This document shows positions 1 through 12,188 of a stretch of DNA of 64,000 nt, piece by piece. The stretch is from Watersipora subatra (taxonomy: Eukaryota; Bryozoa; Gymnolaemata; Cheilostomatida; Watersiporidae). The DNA is taken from positions 38,850,572 to 38,914,571 of the forward strand of contig NC_088714.1 in assembly GCF_963576615.1 (NCBI RefSeq), in the 5' to 3' direction. The number at the start of each line of letters is the position of its first letter. Within the stretch, counting starts at the first letter, position 1. A program made the position numbers and the translations under genes. Under the pieces are notes generated by a model. It ran no database searches. It was not told where the DNA came from and was given only the letters and a program-made list of their open reading frames with translations.

Positions 1-345
1 TCATGTTGGTAGCCATCGTTGTTCTCTTCATAATTTGTTACATTCCGCAGTAAGTTGTCCACCCTTGCTCACATATTGTTACATTCCGCAGTAAGTTGTT
101 CACTCTTGCTCACATACCGCTACTTTTCACAGTAAGCCGTGCACCCATGCTCACATATTATTACATTTCACAGTAAGTTGTCTGCCCATGCTCACATATT
201 GTAACACTTCACAGTAAGTTGTGCACCCTTGCTTACATACCGCTACATTCCAGAGTAAGTTGTCTGCCCAGGCTCACATATTGGTACATTTCACAGTAAG
301 TTGGCTACCCATGCTCACATACTGATACATTCCACTGTGAGTTTT
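1..345. repeat. Degenerate minisatellite, period about 41 bp
   Basis: About eight diverged tandem units carry the recurrent blocks CACAGTAAGTTGT and TGCTCACATATTG. The array enters from the left edge and fades into related but decayed sequence up to about 480. No coding signal is visible. Confidence 0.8.
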
Positions 346-480
346 GTATCCATGTCCACTTAATTTTTTATTGCGCGATTGGTCACATATGCATGTTTGT
401 TCGCATACCACTACCTTTCACAAAAGTTGCCTACCCATGTCTAAATGTCATATTTTAGGGTGAATTGTTTATGCATGTTC

Positions 481-1432
481 AAAGAATGCGACTTTCTAGC
501 ATCTTTTAAAATACACTAAATACAAATACAAAGATCTAAGAAGATCTGCCTTCAGTACTGCAATAGTTTTGCAGTATTATCGAATATTTAAAAATTACAA
601 AAATATAAGCAGCAAATAGTCCAGTATAATCAGTACGACCCGTACAACCCACACAGCCCATTATACCAGTAGGCTATAATAACTAAGGAGAAACTCAGTC
701 GTGCTCGCTCTGCCAATGGGCAACTGAATAAAGGAACCTACGCTGTTGCATATGTTTTTATCAGGCTCTACAGTTACAAGGCAAATGAGGCAAACTGCAT
801 ACTAAATCAATGTCTAGTACTAAGGCTTGACAATATCTCTGTCAAGGACAAATGAGCAAGAAAGTTTTTGTAAGCGCCAAATTCTCATGTGATTCTTCTC
901 ATAACTCTAGCAATGGTTACAGATGACTGCAAAGGATAACTTGCTAATTTATTACGCGTAAAAACCACTTTAGCTTCTGCCAAACCTTCCAACTAAAAGT
1001 GCCAACACGCTCATCATTCCCTGGCACGAACAAACACCTCAGATGCCTGACTCGAGTTTATAAAGCGAAACGTTTTAGATGCAACAATATAGTTTATGTT
1101 AAAAACACCAAGATAATGCTTAATACAGAAGCGCATTTCGTACCCCTGCTGAGCTCTCACTAACTTGACTAAGTAAAATGTAGCAGATTTTTGTAATAAA
1201 ATAAATGGTAAGCCAAAAATATTGTAACTCCATCAATTTAATAAACTTATTGGTGTATTCAAGTTGAATCACAAGCAAAGTTCTTTGGGTTCATGCATAT
1301 GGATAGCACCACTCACCAAAAAAGATTGCACAAAATGTGGATGATATATTTTAGATAACTCAGTTGTATAACTGAAACTTCATTACAACAATTTTTTTGT
1401 ATGTAACCCACACATATACTTATGGCAATCAG
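481..1432. other. AT-rich non-coding stretch, nothing recognised
   Basis: Unique AT-rich sequence with only short open frames. I see no exon with a convincing acceptor, donor and protein pattern, and no repeat array. It may be intron or intergenic DNA of whatever gene owns the candidate exon at 1433. Confidence 0.5.
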
Positions 1433-1553
1433 AAATGGAGAAGATGATTTTGTTGGAAATAGTCCAATTAACGCTATGGCTTTGTTCAAAAAAGCATCGG
1501 AATTTGGCATGCACCGAGCATTTGTTTCAAGCAACGGACAAATCATTCCCTAA
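1433..1553 (+). CDS. Possible terminal exon of an unrecognised gene
   Basis: A CAG acceptor at 1430-1432, preceded by a T-run, opens a frame that reads NGEDDFVGNSPINAM, then ALFKKASEFGMHRAFVS, and ends in SSNGQIIP with a TAA stop at 1551-1553. The residue mix resembles a real globular C-terminus more than random AT-rich DNA. The same frame also has an upstream ATG at 1422, giving a 43-residue small ORF as the alternative reading. An AATAAA at 1787 could serve as its polyadenylation signal. I do not recognise the family, and no upstream exon lies in the window. Chance cannot be excluded. Confidence 0.22.
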
Positions 1554-1786
1554 AAACAGTGTAAGGCTTATTAAAGAAACTGGTTGGGGTCTGTTTATGT
1601 TATTGAAACTGCAGATAATTATCCTCTGATGTAATCAAATGATTCCTTTACAACTGTGAACAGCAATGCATAAACTTAGCCAATGTATGCATAAATAGCT
1701 TCATAGCTAGAAAAGTAAAGACAGCGAGCAAGATGATAGCAGGCGTGTTGTTGCCACATCAACAGAACAGACTGGTCTTGGCAGAA

Positions 1787-1792
1787 AATAAA
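1787..1792 (+). terminator. Candidate polyadenylation signal AATAAA
   Basis: AATAAA lies about 235 bp after the stop of the candidate terminal exon and directly before the 54-bp minisatellite. It is only meaningful if that exon is real. Confidence 0.2.
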
Positions 1793-1795
1793 ATG

Positions 1796-2552
1796 TATTT
1801 CTACATAATAATCACAGCATCATTACTATGATCAGCTATGCTGTTCAGGTATTTTTACATGATAACCACAGCATCATTACTACGATCAGCTATGCTGTTC
1901 AGGTATTTCTACATAATAACCACAGCATCATTACTACGATCAGCTATGCTGTTCAGGTATTTTTACATGATAACCACAGCATCATTACTACGATCAGCTA
2001 TGCTGTTCAGGTATTTCTACATAATAACCACAGCATCATTACTACGATCAGCTATGCTGTTCAGGTATTTTTACATGATAACCACAGCATCATTACTATG
2101 ATCAGCTATGCTGTTCAGGTATTTCTACATAATAACCACAGCATCATTACTACGATCAGCTATGCTGTTCAGGTATTTCTACATAATAACCACAGCATCA
2201 TTACTACGATCAGCTATGCTGTTCAGGTATTTCTACATAATAACCACAGCATCATTACTATGATCAGCTATGCTGTTCAGGTATTTCTACATAATAACCA
2301 CAGCATCATTACTACGATCAGCTATGTTGTTCAGGTATTTTTACATGATAACCACAGCATCATTACTATGATCAGCTATGCTGTTCAGGTATTTCTACAT
2401 AATAACCACAGCATCATTACTACGATCAGCTATGCTGTTCAGGTATTTCTACATAATAACCACAGCATCATTACTACGATCAGCTATGCTGTTCAGGTAT
2501 TTCTACATAATAACCACAGCATCATTACTATGATCAGCTATGCTGTTCAGGT
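1796..2552. repeat. 54-bp minisatellite, about 14 copies
   Basis: Near-identical units contain ATCAGCTATGCTGTTCAGGT. Two unit types alternate: one with CTACATAATAACC and one with TTACATGATAACC. The order is D-N-D-N-D at the left and mostly N later, so the array shows its amplification history. The period is a multiple of three and lacks stops in two frames, which gives long open frames. No splice or codon signal supports translation. Confidence 0.92.
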
Positions 2553-2750
2553 ACAAAATGAGAGATTAAGACTACAGTTTAAAAAATGAGAGTAAAATGA
2601 TATTCGCCTTAAAATAAAATAAAATTCGAACTTTTAATGTTTTTGCCATGTGTATCTTAAACTGAGTTGATAAATAACTGGTAAAAAGTAAATAAACTTT
2701 TGAGAACTAATAACATATGATAAAAGGATTTGTCTAACCTCACACAGTAA

Positions 2751-3397
2751 CTTATAGTAGTACTTGGTAGCCTACTATGTACCCTTGTACACTTATAGTA
2801 GTACCTGGTACTATGTACTCTCCTAAACTTATAGTAGTACTTGGTACTATGTACCCTCCTACACTTATAGTAGTACTTGGTACCATGTACCCTCCTACAC
2901 CTATAGTAGTACTTGATACTATGTACCCTCCTACACTTATAGTAGTACTTGATACTATGTACCCTCCTACACTTATAGTAGTACTTGATACTATGTACCC
3001 TCCTACACTTATAGTAGTACTTGGCACTATGTGTCTTCCTACACTTATAGTAGTACCTGGTACTATGTACTCTCCTAAACTTATAGTAGTACTTGGTACT
3101 ATGTACCCTCCTACACTTATAGTAGTACTTGGTACCATGTACCCTCCTACACCTATAGTAGTACTTGATACTATGTACCCTCCTACACTTATAGTAGTAC
3201 TTGATACTATGTACCCTCCTACACTTATAGTAGTACTTGATACTATGTACCCTCCTACACTTATAGTAGTACTTGACACTATGTGTCTTCCTACACTTAT
3301 AGTAGTACTTGACACTATGTGTCTTCCTACACTTATAGTAGTAGTTGGTACTATGTGTCTTCCTACACTTATAGTAGTAGTTGGTACTATGTACCAT
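2751..3397. repeat. 36-bp minisatellite with 252-bp higher-order repeat
   Basis: About 18 units contain ACTTATAGTAGTACTTGG followed by the palindromic GTACTATGTAC. A variant unit ending in TCTCCTAAA occurs at about 2817 and again at about 3069, seven units apart. The same unit order follows both times, so a seven-unit block was duplicated. Open frames exist on both strands because the period is divisible by three. Confidence 0.92.
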
Positions 3398-3649
3398 CTT
3401 AAACATTTTGATGTGGTCATGAATAACATTAAGACTTTTTGCTTTTTTCAGTTTTCTTGCTTATCTTATTCTTCTATTTATTTATCAATCTATCTGTTTA
3501 TTCAGCTTATATATTCGCTTGCGCATATAAATATCCATTCATCCTTTTAGTTATCATATCGTCTATCTGTTCATTTCTCTTTTAGTCATTTAACCTGTTT
3601 CTCTGTGAATACGGCCAATTTTTCATTTACTGATTTTTCCTGCTTACAG

Positions 3650-3891
3650 CTATCGATTTACCTACTTCAGAAAACTACCACAACTGCCAAGACATACTAT
3701 CCAGAAAGACCTCTGACTATTTATGTTTACAGAATGTCCTACGTTTTGCTGAGAGAATTTGAGGTAGCGAAGAGGATCACCCATGAGTCACTCTTCCCCA
3801 ACCAACTTTTCTCTATGATCTCTACACTCTTCCTACTTATCAACCAGTCAGCAAACGTTTTTCTCTACTGCCTCATTAACAAGCAGTACAG
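3650..3891 (+). CDS. GPCR exon with transmembrane helix 7 (partial gene)
   Basis: Acceptor TTACAG at 3644-3649 and donor GTAGGT at 3892 bound an exon starting in phase 0 and ending in phase 2. The peptide runs LSIYLLQK, then a hydrophilic loop of about 40 residues, then a helix with LFSMISTLFLLINQSANVF and LYCLINKQYR. The block NQSANVFLYCL is a class A helix 7: NVFLY occupies the NPxxY position with valine in place of proline, followed by a basic helix-8 start. The N-S/Q-x-x-N-x-x-IYC type of helix 7 is common in invertebrate neuropeptide (FMRFamide-like) receptors, but the ligand class is inference. Helices 1-6 are not in the window, so this is either the 3' part of a gene starting further left or an isolated fragment. 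Confidence 0.5.
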
Positions 3892-3921
3892 GTAGGTATC
3901 TAACTCCTTTTCATAGCTTAC

Positions 3922-4330
3922 AGTGACATGCGATTTGACCATATGATTTGACCATGTCAATTGACAATGTGATTTGATCCTGGGACTTTATCATGTGAGT
4001 TGATCACGTGATTTGATCATGTGATTTGATCACGTGACTTGATATGATTTGATCATGTAATTGGATCATGTGATTTGATTATGTGACTTAGTTTTGTGAT
4101 TTGATCATGTGATTTGATATGATTTGATCATGTAATTGAAGCATTTGATTTGATTATGTGACTTAGTTATGTGATTTGATCATGTGATTTGATCATATGA
4201 TTTGATCATGTGATGTGATCATGCGATTTGCTAATGTGATTTGATCCTGTGATTTGATCCTGTGAGTTGATCCTGTGATTTGATCATGTGATTTGATCAT
4301 GTGATTTGATCATGTGATTTGATTCTAAAA
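3922..4330. repeat. 13-bp tandem repeat (GATTTGATCATGT)
   Basis: Degenerate array of GATTTGATCATGT units immediately downstream of the GPCR exon, within its presumed intron. Units vary at the GATCATGTG core, and some are truncated. Confidence 0.85.
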
Positions 4331-5084
4331 TTTGATTGCAAACTTTGGACATGGCTTATTGACAGCCAACCTCTTATAGTATGGCCGGTCTTATAGTTGG
4401 AAGCATGAAAGTTAGTAGCATGAACCTTAGTACTGCACAATTTTAGAGAAAGAGTTCAGTCTCACAGAACCATGCCTCCATGATACACTTCCTTAATAAT
4501 ATTTCTCTTCAATTATAATTAATTTAATAATTAATTATAATTGAAAAGAATATATCAGAAAGGTGCAACTACATTTATTATTAATTATTAAAACAACTAA
4601 TAATAATTATAACTACAATTCAATTTAAATATTCTGAACTTAGAGAAGAAAGGAATAACTTTTTTATCAATTTAGATTCCTGTTTCTTGAATTTAACTTA
4701 AATAATTTTTTGTCTCAAACTTCCTTAATAATGTTTTTTTTTAATTATACTAATTGCAGTAGCTGAGTGCTCGGTTTTGCAAGAGTGTTAAAAAACAGTT
4801 AATAAACAATGGCAGGTAATATTGTTGGCATTATGTAGCAATGGCTGGCTTACGTATGACGTCGAGCACCTTGTTGCACACCTTGCGCTGTCATATGGAA
4901 ACCAGGCGTAAGAGTCATGAAGCTAGCTCGCAATCGTTATGCATTATGCGTTACGTTACACGTCATGATCTTTCTTGCAATCATCATCTTCAAGCTGCAA
5001 GTAGCAACTTATGGTATCTTTGTAAGCCATTCAAGTGTGCATATTCTATGGGATGAAATGAGTATGACCACAATTATTCCATGT
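4331..5084. other. AT-rich presumed intron sequence
   Basis: Unique AT-rich DNA with a local palindromic TTAATTATAATTGAA region near 4500-4560. A pyrimidine-rich AG at about 4759 is followed by a donor-like GTAATA near 4816, but the segment between them carries stops in all three frames, so I do not call an exon. Confidence 0.4.
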
Positions 5085-5172
5085 ATAGCAATATAGGTAT
5101 TTGGTCAAGTGAATAGAACATCTGCCTGCAGACCTGGATGTTCAGAGTTCCAATCCAGTGCTAAAGGGATTT
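5085..5172 (+). mobile_element. tRNA-derived SINE-like fragment (candidate)
   Basis: The segment has a tRNA-like layout. An A-box-like TGGTCAAGTGAAT lies about 45 bp before a B-box-like AGTTCCAATCC, which is followed by a short acceptor-like stretch. Both boxes carry mismatches to the Pol III consensus, and I cannot fold a perfect cloverleaf by eye. A degenerate tRNA-derived SINE head is the best guess. Confidence 0.3.
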
Positions 5173-6317
5173 TTAATTCCTTAAAACTATATCGATACAA
5201 CTGGACACACGAATGACAAATCACAAACACGGAGCTTTATATAGACATGTATATAGATTATTATTACCTGTCATTAATCCTAAATTCTATTGATAACTTG
5301 GCCTCAAAGATGATAGTTAACAAATGTAAAAAAATGGTTTCATCATTCCTGATTTTTACAAAATTTGATTTTGACATTCACCACCTTTTTGCCGTTAACC
5401 TCAGGTTAAAAGCCGCAGTCAACACTTGTTAGCATCAGATATAGTGGCTTCTGCCACTGTCAGCATTGGTAAATATCAGATGCAGTGACATCTTCTGTAG
5501 TCAAACCTAGTTAGCAACAATTATTTACCACCTCAACAAGCAGAAATATTATATCAGTATAACATAAATATAATCTTAAACTAACATTTTTAGAAAGAAC
5601 TTTCTGACAACCCTTCGTACCTTTCACGATGTCTACCACAAATGGAAACTTAGATCTAATCAAAAGTCGCTCACAGGTCAGTCTATTTTTAACACTAATA
5701 GGCAAGTTGTATCTTTATGATCCGACCTAATCTTGTTTGAGGAAAAAGTTGTATCTAAAAGAATTATCCTGGGTAATATCATTCGAAGTAGCAAATTGTA
5801 TTTGCATGACCTGACCTAGATTCATGCGAAGGCACAAACTGTATCTACACAAACTGACTTGCCTTCATTTGAGGTAACAAGCGTTATGCGTTCAAAATGA
5901 CTTATTTACATTCATTTTACGACTAACTAGCAACATCGAGATCTTTTTCAACTCTGTTTAAGAGTTTGTTAATAGCCGAAGCATAGTATCCCTTATCCTC
6001 AAGCCACCGTCCATGACACAAATTTGATCACTAAAATTTGCTGTATCACAATACAGCCATGACTAGACATATTGCCATAAAAGATCAAGAATCCTGTGAT
6101 TGATTCGATGCAATAAAAGTGAAATTGTTAATCCTGTCAATTTTGTCAAACGCTCAATTTCAGAATTCTGTAACCCATTCCACCAGCCGTGAAAATTCTA
6201 CTGTGAAAAAGATGTCATGGAGCTGACTTGAAGAGTTCAACCTGGTGAATTGCCATCATCCAACTAACGAGTAGCGCAAAGTTGCATTTTTGCAAGGTTA
6301 AGCTTGAAATATCCTTC
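5173..6317. other. Non-coding stretch, nothing recognised
   Basis: Unique AT-rich sequence with scattered short open frames on both strands. None has recognisable protein content or convincing splice borders. Confidence 0.4.
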
Positions 6318-6475
6318 AGATAATATTGGTTATGGGCAGTGGCTATATGATCAAGTTTTGGTTATGGGCAGTGGCTATTATATGATCAAGTTTTGGTTAT
6401 GGGCAGTGGCTATTATATGATCAAGTTTTGGTTATGGGCTGTGGCTAAATGATCATATGGGCTGTGGCTATAAGA
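6318..6475. repeat. Short minisatellite, period about 35-38 bp, four copies
   Basis: Four units contain GTTTTGGTTATGGGCAGTGG and TATATGATCAA; the last copy is truncated. Confidence 0.8.
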
Positions 6476-6689
6476 TTCAACAAACTTTGGCCTCTAATAA
6501 GTTTCTGTCAAACAACTAGGTCAATGAATAGTTGGCTTAATTAATGATAAAATCATTTCAATGCCTGCGCACACGCATCTCACTTTTGAGCTGGTGATCA
6601 TGTCAGTGTTTCTGCCACACTATGACAGGACTGACAGCAAGGAGTTGTCAGAGCAACAACCATATCAATATAAGTTACTATTGTTGATG

Positions 6690-6882
6690 GAGGCTCCCTC
6701 TCTTAGTTGATACCTACCCCTTTTAGTTGAGATGCACCTCCTTTAGTTGAGACCTATCCCTTTTAGTTAAGACTTACCCCTTTTAGTTGATACCCAATTC
6801 TTTCAGTCGAGACGCACCTCCTTTATTTGAGACTTACCCCTTTTAGTTGATACTTACCTCTTTTAGTTGAGACGCACCACGC
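6690..6882. repeat. About 20-bp tandem repeat
   Basis: About nine degenerate units of the form CCCTTTTAGTTGAGAC(T)TAC, alternating with GCACCTCC variants. Confidence 0.75.
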
Positions 6883-6999
6883 TCATCCCAGGTGCATTTC
6901 AATTACTTCACTTTGCTAAGAATACTTCAAAGCAAATAATATTGAAATACATGTACTAATGTTGGCCATGGCAAAATAATTTCTATTTTTTATCCACAG

Positions 7000-7100
7000 A
7001 ATCTGAAAAAATAAGATCAACTGCAACTGAAGAAGTGCAACTCCATCTGCTAACATCTGAGAGTAACAGCAACCTACATAAGGAGGTCATCATCTCGTAA
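7000..7100 (+). CDS. Candidate C-terminal tail exon (possibly of the GPCR)
   Basis: After ATCCACAG (acceptor at 6998-6999) one frame stays open to TAA at 7098-7100. It encodes SEKIRSTATEEVQLHLL and then TSESNSNLHKEVIIS, a hydrophilic peptide typical of a cytoplasmic receptor tail. The phase does not fit a direct junction with the exon ending at 3891, where this acceptor would hit a stop after one codon. The frame fits if the acceptor is instead the AG at 7014-7015, or if another exon lies between. Low confidence. Confidence 0.2.
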
Positions 7101-8652
7101 GGCTGGAATACGCACTGTTTATCATGTTATCAGTATTAGTCACTCTGTTTACACCAACTTACATCTCCAAGTCACCAAGTCACCAAGCACAACTTTGATG
7201 AAATAATCTTTGCTCGCTTAATGCCACTAAATACTTTTAATGTCACCATAATTGGGTCTGAGGTATTCCTGGATTGTTCAATTACAAACACGATGAAATA
7301 TTTTCTTCACTCTTAAAAAACTGTTTTACGTTCGGGTCAAGTGCCAAACTGAGATTACTTACTTGATAGAGTTTCATGCTAACATTGGCAAGTATGCTAG
7401 CCTTAGTACCATCTAAATATAATATTATTGATTAGCATCTGAACTTTAAATGTAACTGATGGGTTTCATTTCGGCGAGCTAATTATCTGTGTCTAATTAA
7501 AAACTCCAACCGCTGTTTCCTTCAGTCAATAGCAAACCATCTACTTTTAACTCAACCCATCGATGAAAAAATATCACCTCTTACAGAGAAGGATGCGAGA
7601 ATCTGGTTATAAACATATAATGATATCATGTGCGCAGATTTGATATTATGAAAAAAACCGAAATTTTATTTCAAAAGAAAAATGATAACCTATTTATTAG
7701 ATTTATTAATTATTACATCATGATGAGCCCTTCACGAAACTCATTTTACTTTATCGTGTTATTTATTATTTATACTTTCAGCTGCTAATTGCTGTTCATT
7801 TTATATTAAAGCTTACATAAAGATCTAGGTATATCATGAATGTTTTTCCTATTTTTTCTTCTGAATATGGTCTATTGTCTCCGCTCTCTAACTGGTATCT
7901 TATGTTGATAAACAACTTTGAAGTCGAATACTCACTCTAGCGAGAAGACTTTGGTGAAGGGCTAGTTTCAAATTGCTTAGTATGCGGAAGACGGTGTTTG
8001 ACTCTCTCATCATTCGCTATATATTCATATGTTTGAGGTGAATAGAGACTCTTAGATGAAAGTTAATTTATTTCTACAAACTATTCATTGCTTCTGCTTC
8101 GGTGCTTTCCGAATTTTTGTTTAAGCCACTGTCAGATGTATATTTTTGTAGCTATTGATAATATAAAAATAGAATGTTATTTTTGTGGAAATAAACGCAC
8201 GCAAATTTGATATTAAATAAGATATATGCAATAGAATGAGTAGCTTATTAAAAATGTTGGATGTGTGTGTGGTTAGGCTGATACCAAACATGATCAAAAC
8301 ACCTGCAAACATGTAATATGTCTTTGATTAGATAATGCAACAGATATATAAATATGCCAAACACGTAATTCATGTATAACTACGAAAAAAAACAATACAA
8401 AGTTTATAAATAGAAAAACCGCAACAAACACATTTATAGGTATGGCAAACAAACAGTATACGTGTAAAGAAAAATTTTGTGTGTATGCTGGTACATTTAT
8501 CCTGCATGGTTTTCATGCCTAGGCACATATCATAAGCTTAACTAACACACTTACAGGCTTGTTGAATGTCTAAAGGATGTGCCTAAATTATATCCTATAC
8601 TTATCTAATAAATTTTTTTTTTTGGTTTATTTAGCTGAGATTTTTATTATAT
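7101..8652. other. AT-rich non-coding stretch, nothing recognised
   Basis: No repeat array, exon or transposon terminus stands out. Short frames on the minus strand near 8121-8312 are hydrophobic but lack supporting features. Confidence 0.4.
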
Positions 8653-8965
8653 GCCTAACTAACATACCTAACTAGCATACCTAACTAGCATGCTTAACTA
8701 ACATGCCTAACTAACATGTCTAACTAACATGTCTAATTAGTATGCTTAGCTAACATGTCTAACTAACAAGACTAGCTAACATGCCTAACTAACATGCCCA
8801 ACTAACATGCCTAACTACCACGCCTAACTAACATGCCCAACTAACATGCCTAACTACCACGCCTAACTAACATGCCTCACTAGAACACTTAAGTAACATG
8901 ACTAACTAGCATGGCTAACTAACATGCCGAACCAACATGCCCAACTAACTTGTCTACCAGGCATC
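8653..8965. repeat. About 12-bp tandem repeat (TAACTAACATGC)
   Basis: About 25 units of CTAACTAACATGC type, with variants TAGCAT and ACCACG. Heterogeneous, so probably old. Confidence 0.85.
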
Positions 8966-9121
8966 AAACTAAACAGTCTAAACATTTTTTATGCAGAATT
9001 CTGTTACCGTGAAGGGTGTTTGTGTTAAACGCTATTGTTATTCGTGTCTTTTATTTCTAGACACTAAACTTACTAACATGTACTCACCATGTTTATGTCT
9101 ACACAAACTCAATGTTACTCA

Positions 9122-9606
9122 CAAATAACTCTATGTAATGTAACTCTATGTTCATATCCACACACCACATCACTAACAATACTATTTGGACTCACAAAGT
9201 AACTCACCGATGTATAGCTCTTTGTTCATATTCACACACCACATCACTAACAGGACTATATGGACTCACAAAGTAACTCACCGATGTATAGCTCTATGCT
9301 CATATTCACACACCACATCACTAACAGGACTATACGCACTCACAAAGTAACTCACCGATGTGTAGCTCTATGTTCATATTCACACACCACATTACTAACA
9401 GGACTATATGGACTCACAAAGTAACTCACCGATGTATAGCTCTATGTTCATATTCACACACCACATCACTAACAATACTATATGGACTCACAAAGTAACT
9501 CACCGATGTATAGCTCTATGTTCATATTCACACACAACATCACTAACAATACTATTTGGACTCACAAAGTAACTCACCAATGTGTAGCTCTATGTTTATA
9601 TTCACA
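9122..9606. repeat. 74-bp minisatellite, about six copies
   Basis: Units share AACTCACCGATGTATAGCTC and GGACTCACAAAGT and are more than 90 percent identical. The flanks at 9060-9121 contain a decayed unit. Confidence 0.88.
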
Positions 9607-11676
9607 CCATAGCTCATATACATATATACAGAAACACAAATTAATAGAAAATAGACAAATAAAATGCTCAATGCTAACTTGATATCTTAGTCTCACACCT
9701 GTACGTAAAATTATAATTTATATCTCTGTACTTCATTTTAGTATTTCATAAAGATACAAAAATGTCATCTTATGACAAGTAGTGACAGGTGTCTAGAGGT
9801 GCAAAAGTCTTAGAGTTTTTGCATCAACTAATATATCTAGATTCTACACTCAAAGTGAGCTATGACAATGCTAGTTTTACACTATGTGTTCATTATGTAG
9901 TAATAATGTTATTTAGCTATAGCCTTGATTTGGTAGCTTCATCGAACCTCGGAAGTAAGTTGCACCCTTCAGACAGCTACTTTTACTTATTACACAGTTT
10001 GTGTTTTAGCTAGCTAACGCCTCAACATTCCATGTTCCCCAAACCTTTTTTGTATGCCTTTCTCAATCTTTTTATGATTGCAACCTAATTATTTTTTAAA
10101 ATAAAAGTACTCTGAATTATTTAAAAGAATTATTAAGTTGATAAGTTTTGTTTGAACTATTTATTTATGAGTACATTCAAAGGAATATTCTAACAAACAA
10201 ATTGTCTTTGCATTCTCCTAATTTCTTATTTTAAGGCGTCAGAATTTTTCTCACAAAACACATCTGCCTTACAAACCAGTTTTTCTGAGATAAGCAGTTT
10301 ACCAGAGCAATATAGATCTACAAAAGCTTTTGATTTGTTTTTCACAAGCGGAAGATGTCAAAAAAATTGTAATGCATTAGCGGGAAGACAGAAGTAGCTT
10401 TTTTGCTGGCGCATTGACTGAACTTTTATCAATCTCTACTCCAACTTTAGCGCTATCATGTGATATGTGATATGTAGATGATTAATTGAAATGTTAAGAA
10501 TGTGCAACAAAAAACCAGCCATTGTGAAAAAGAGAAACTGCACTAACTTACATGCAGATTGAATAAAGTGCTAAATATCTCGAAATCAAAATTCAGCAGC
10601 CGTTTAAAGTGCTTGGCAGCTCCTAATTATATCAAAAGCAATATTTAATATGCCTCACAACAAGGAGTATTTACTGAGGAGTCGGCCAGACAACAGCTGT
10701 CTTTGTAAATAAAGGAGAGACTTTTGGGCACCTAAATACTAAACAAAGATATCATTGTTTCTAAAGGTCATGTACATGCAAGTATTAATACTGGTCACTG
10801 GTGTTATGAGAGACAATAAAGAGTGGATCTTTTTACATATTTCTCTCAATGACAAAGATAAATTGACCTTTTTAATAAATGTACAGCTAATCAGTGAAAA
10901 CACTTAATAAATATGAAAAGTTTTATTGTTTACATAACCTATCAGGAGACTATAGCCTTCTCTTCATTTGCTGGCAAAGGCTGGTATGTCACGTAAACCG
11001 AGCTTGTATTATGTGCATCAGGCTACCTCGCTTATGCAATTTAGCCCTGTGAGGTATACAATACCTTAACATACAATGTTGAGTTATGAAACATTTTAAA
11101 ATCGCATAGATAGATATTTTAAATTGACACATTCTTTGGGTGAAAAGTTATCAAATGTTCCTATTCATCAAATTGTCTCAGTGTTATTTGAGACACTGTT
11201 GTCATGCCTCTCGAGTCACAGCTTCCCATCCATAGACTTATCTACAACCCGATCAGCGTCTTGTTCACGTCATCCGCTAAAGTAGCAAAACCATAACACA
11301 AATAGGACATTCATGAAAGCTCGTATTATCTACTCTGTTCACCTATAAGTTATTGTATGTTTCTGTTCGGCTTCTCTTTGAAAAGAGACGATAACAAATA
11401 AACAGACTGCGATTTCAATCAAATGCATTCACTTCATTCACTGCATAGCTACAGCCCAAACGATGCTACTGAGCACACCAGTCATAAACAACTTATGAGT
11501 CATAAACAACTTACCCGTCTTATATCGTGACCATCCTTATTTAATAATAAGTTTTTTAAATACCATTAAATTCTCATGTTATTATTCTTATTTTATTTGC
11601 CATTCGCATAGCCTGATTGGCTGTTGAAGTCAAGTTAAGATGAAGTCAGATAAAATAAGGTAGAGCTGCATATAAA
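9607..11676. other. Intergenic AT-rich DNA, nothing recognised
   Basis: Unique sequence without splice-bounded open frames, arrays or clear inverted repeats. It lies between the GPCR-side material and the Rh gene. Confidence 0.4.
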
Positions 11677-12155
11677 AGAGAGAGAGGGAGAGGGAGAGGG
11701 AGAGGGAGAGGGAGAGGGAGAGGGAGAGGGAGAGGGAGAGGGAGAGGGAGAGGGAGAGGGAGAGGGAGAGGGAGAGGGAGAGGGAGAGGGAGAGGGAGAG
11801 GGAGAGGGAGAGGGAGAGGGAGAGGGAGAGGGAGAGGGAGAGGGAGAGGGAGAGGGAGAGGGAGAGGGAGAGGGAGAGGGAGAGGGAGAGGGAGAGGGAG
11901 AGGGAGAGGGAGAGGGAGAGGGAGAGGGAGAGGGAGAGGGAGAGGGAGAGGGAGAGGGAGAGGGAGAGGGAGAGGGAGAGGGAGAGGGAGAGGGAGAGGG
12001 AGAGGGAGAGGGAGAGGGAGAGGGAGAGGGAGAGGGAGAGGGAGAGGGAGAGGGAGAGGGAGAGGGAGAGGGAGAGGGAGAGGGAGAGGGAGAGGGAGAG
12101 GGAGAGGGAGAGGGAGAGGGAGAGGGAGAGGGAGAGGGAGAGGGAGAGGGAGAGA
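11677..12155. repeat. Purine-only hexamer satellite (GGGAGA)n, about 78 copies
   Basis: About 480 bp of practically perfect GGGAGA repeats sit on the plus strand, so the minus strand is pure pyrimidine. Its homogeneity contrasts with every other array here except the core at 28,400-28,800 and suggests recent expansion or gene conversion. Mirror-symmetric purine tracts of this type can form triplex (H-DNA). The minus-strand frames encode only Ser-Pro or Leu-Ser repeats and are not genes. Confidence 0.97.
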
Positions 12156-12188
12156 AACAAGACGTCATAGAAATAAGGCCAGAAATAC

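Noticed and set aside
4759..4816. Possible short exon after the GPCR exon (pyrimidine-rich acceptor, GTAATA donor)
   Set aside because: Stops occur in all three frames, and the junction with 3891 would end the protein after two codons.
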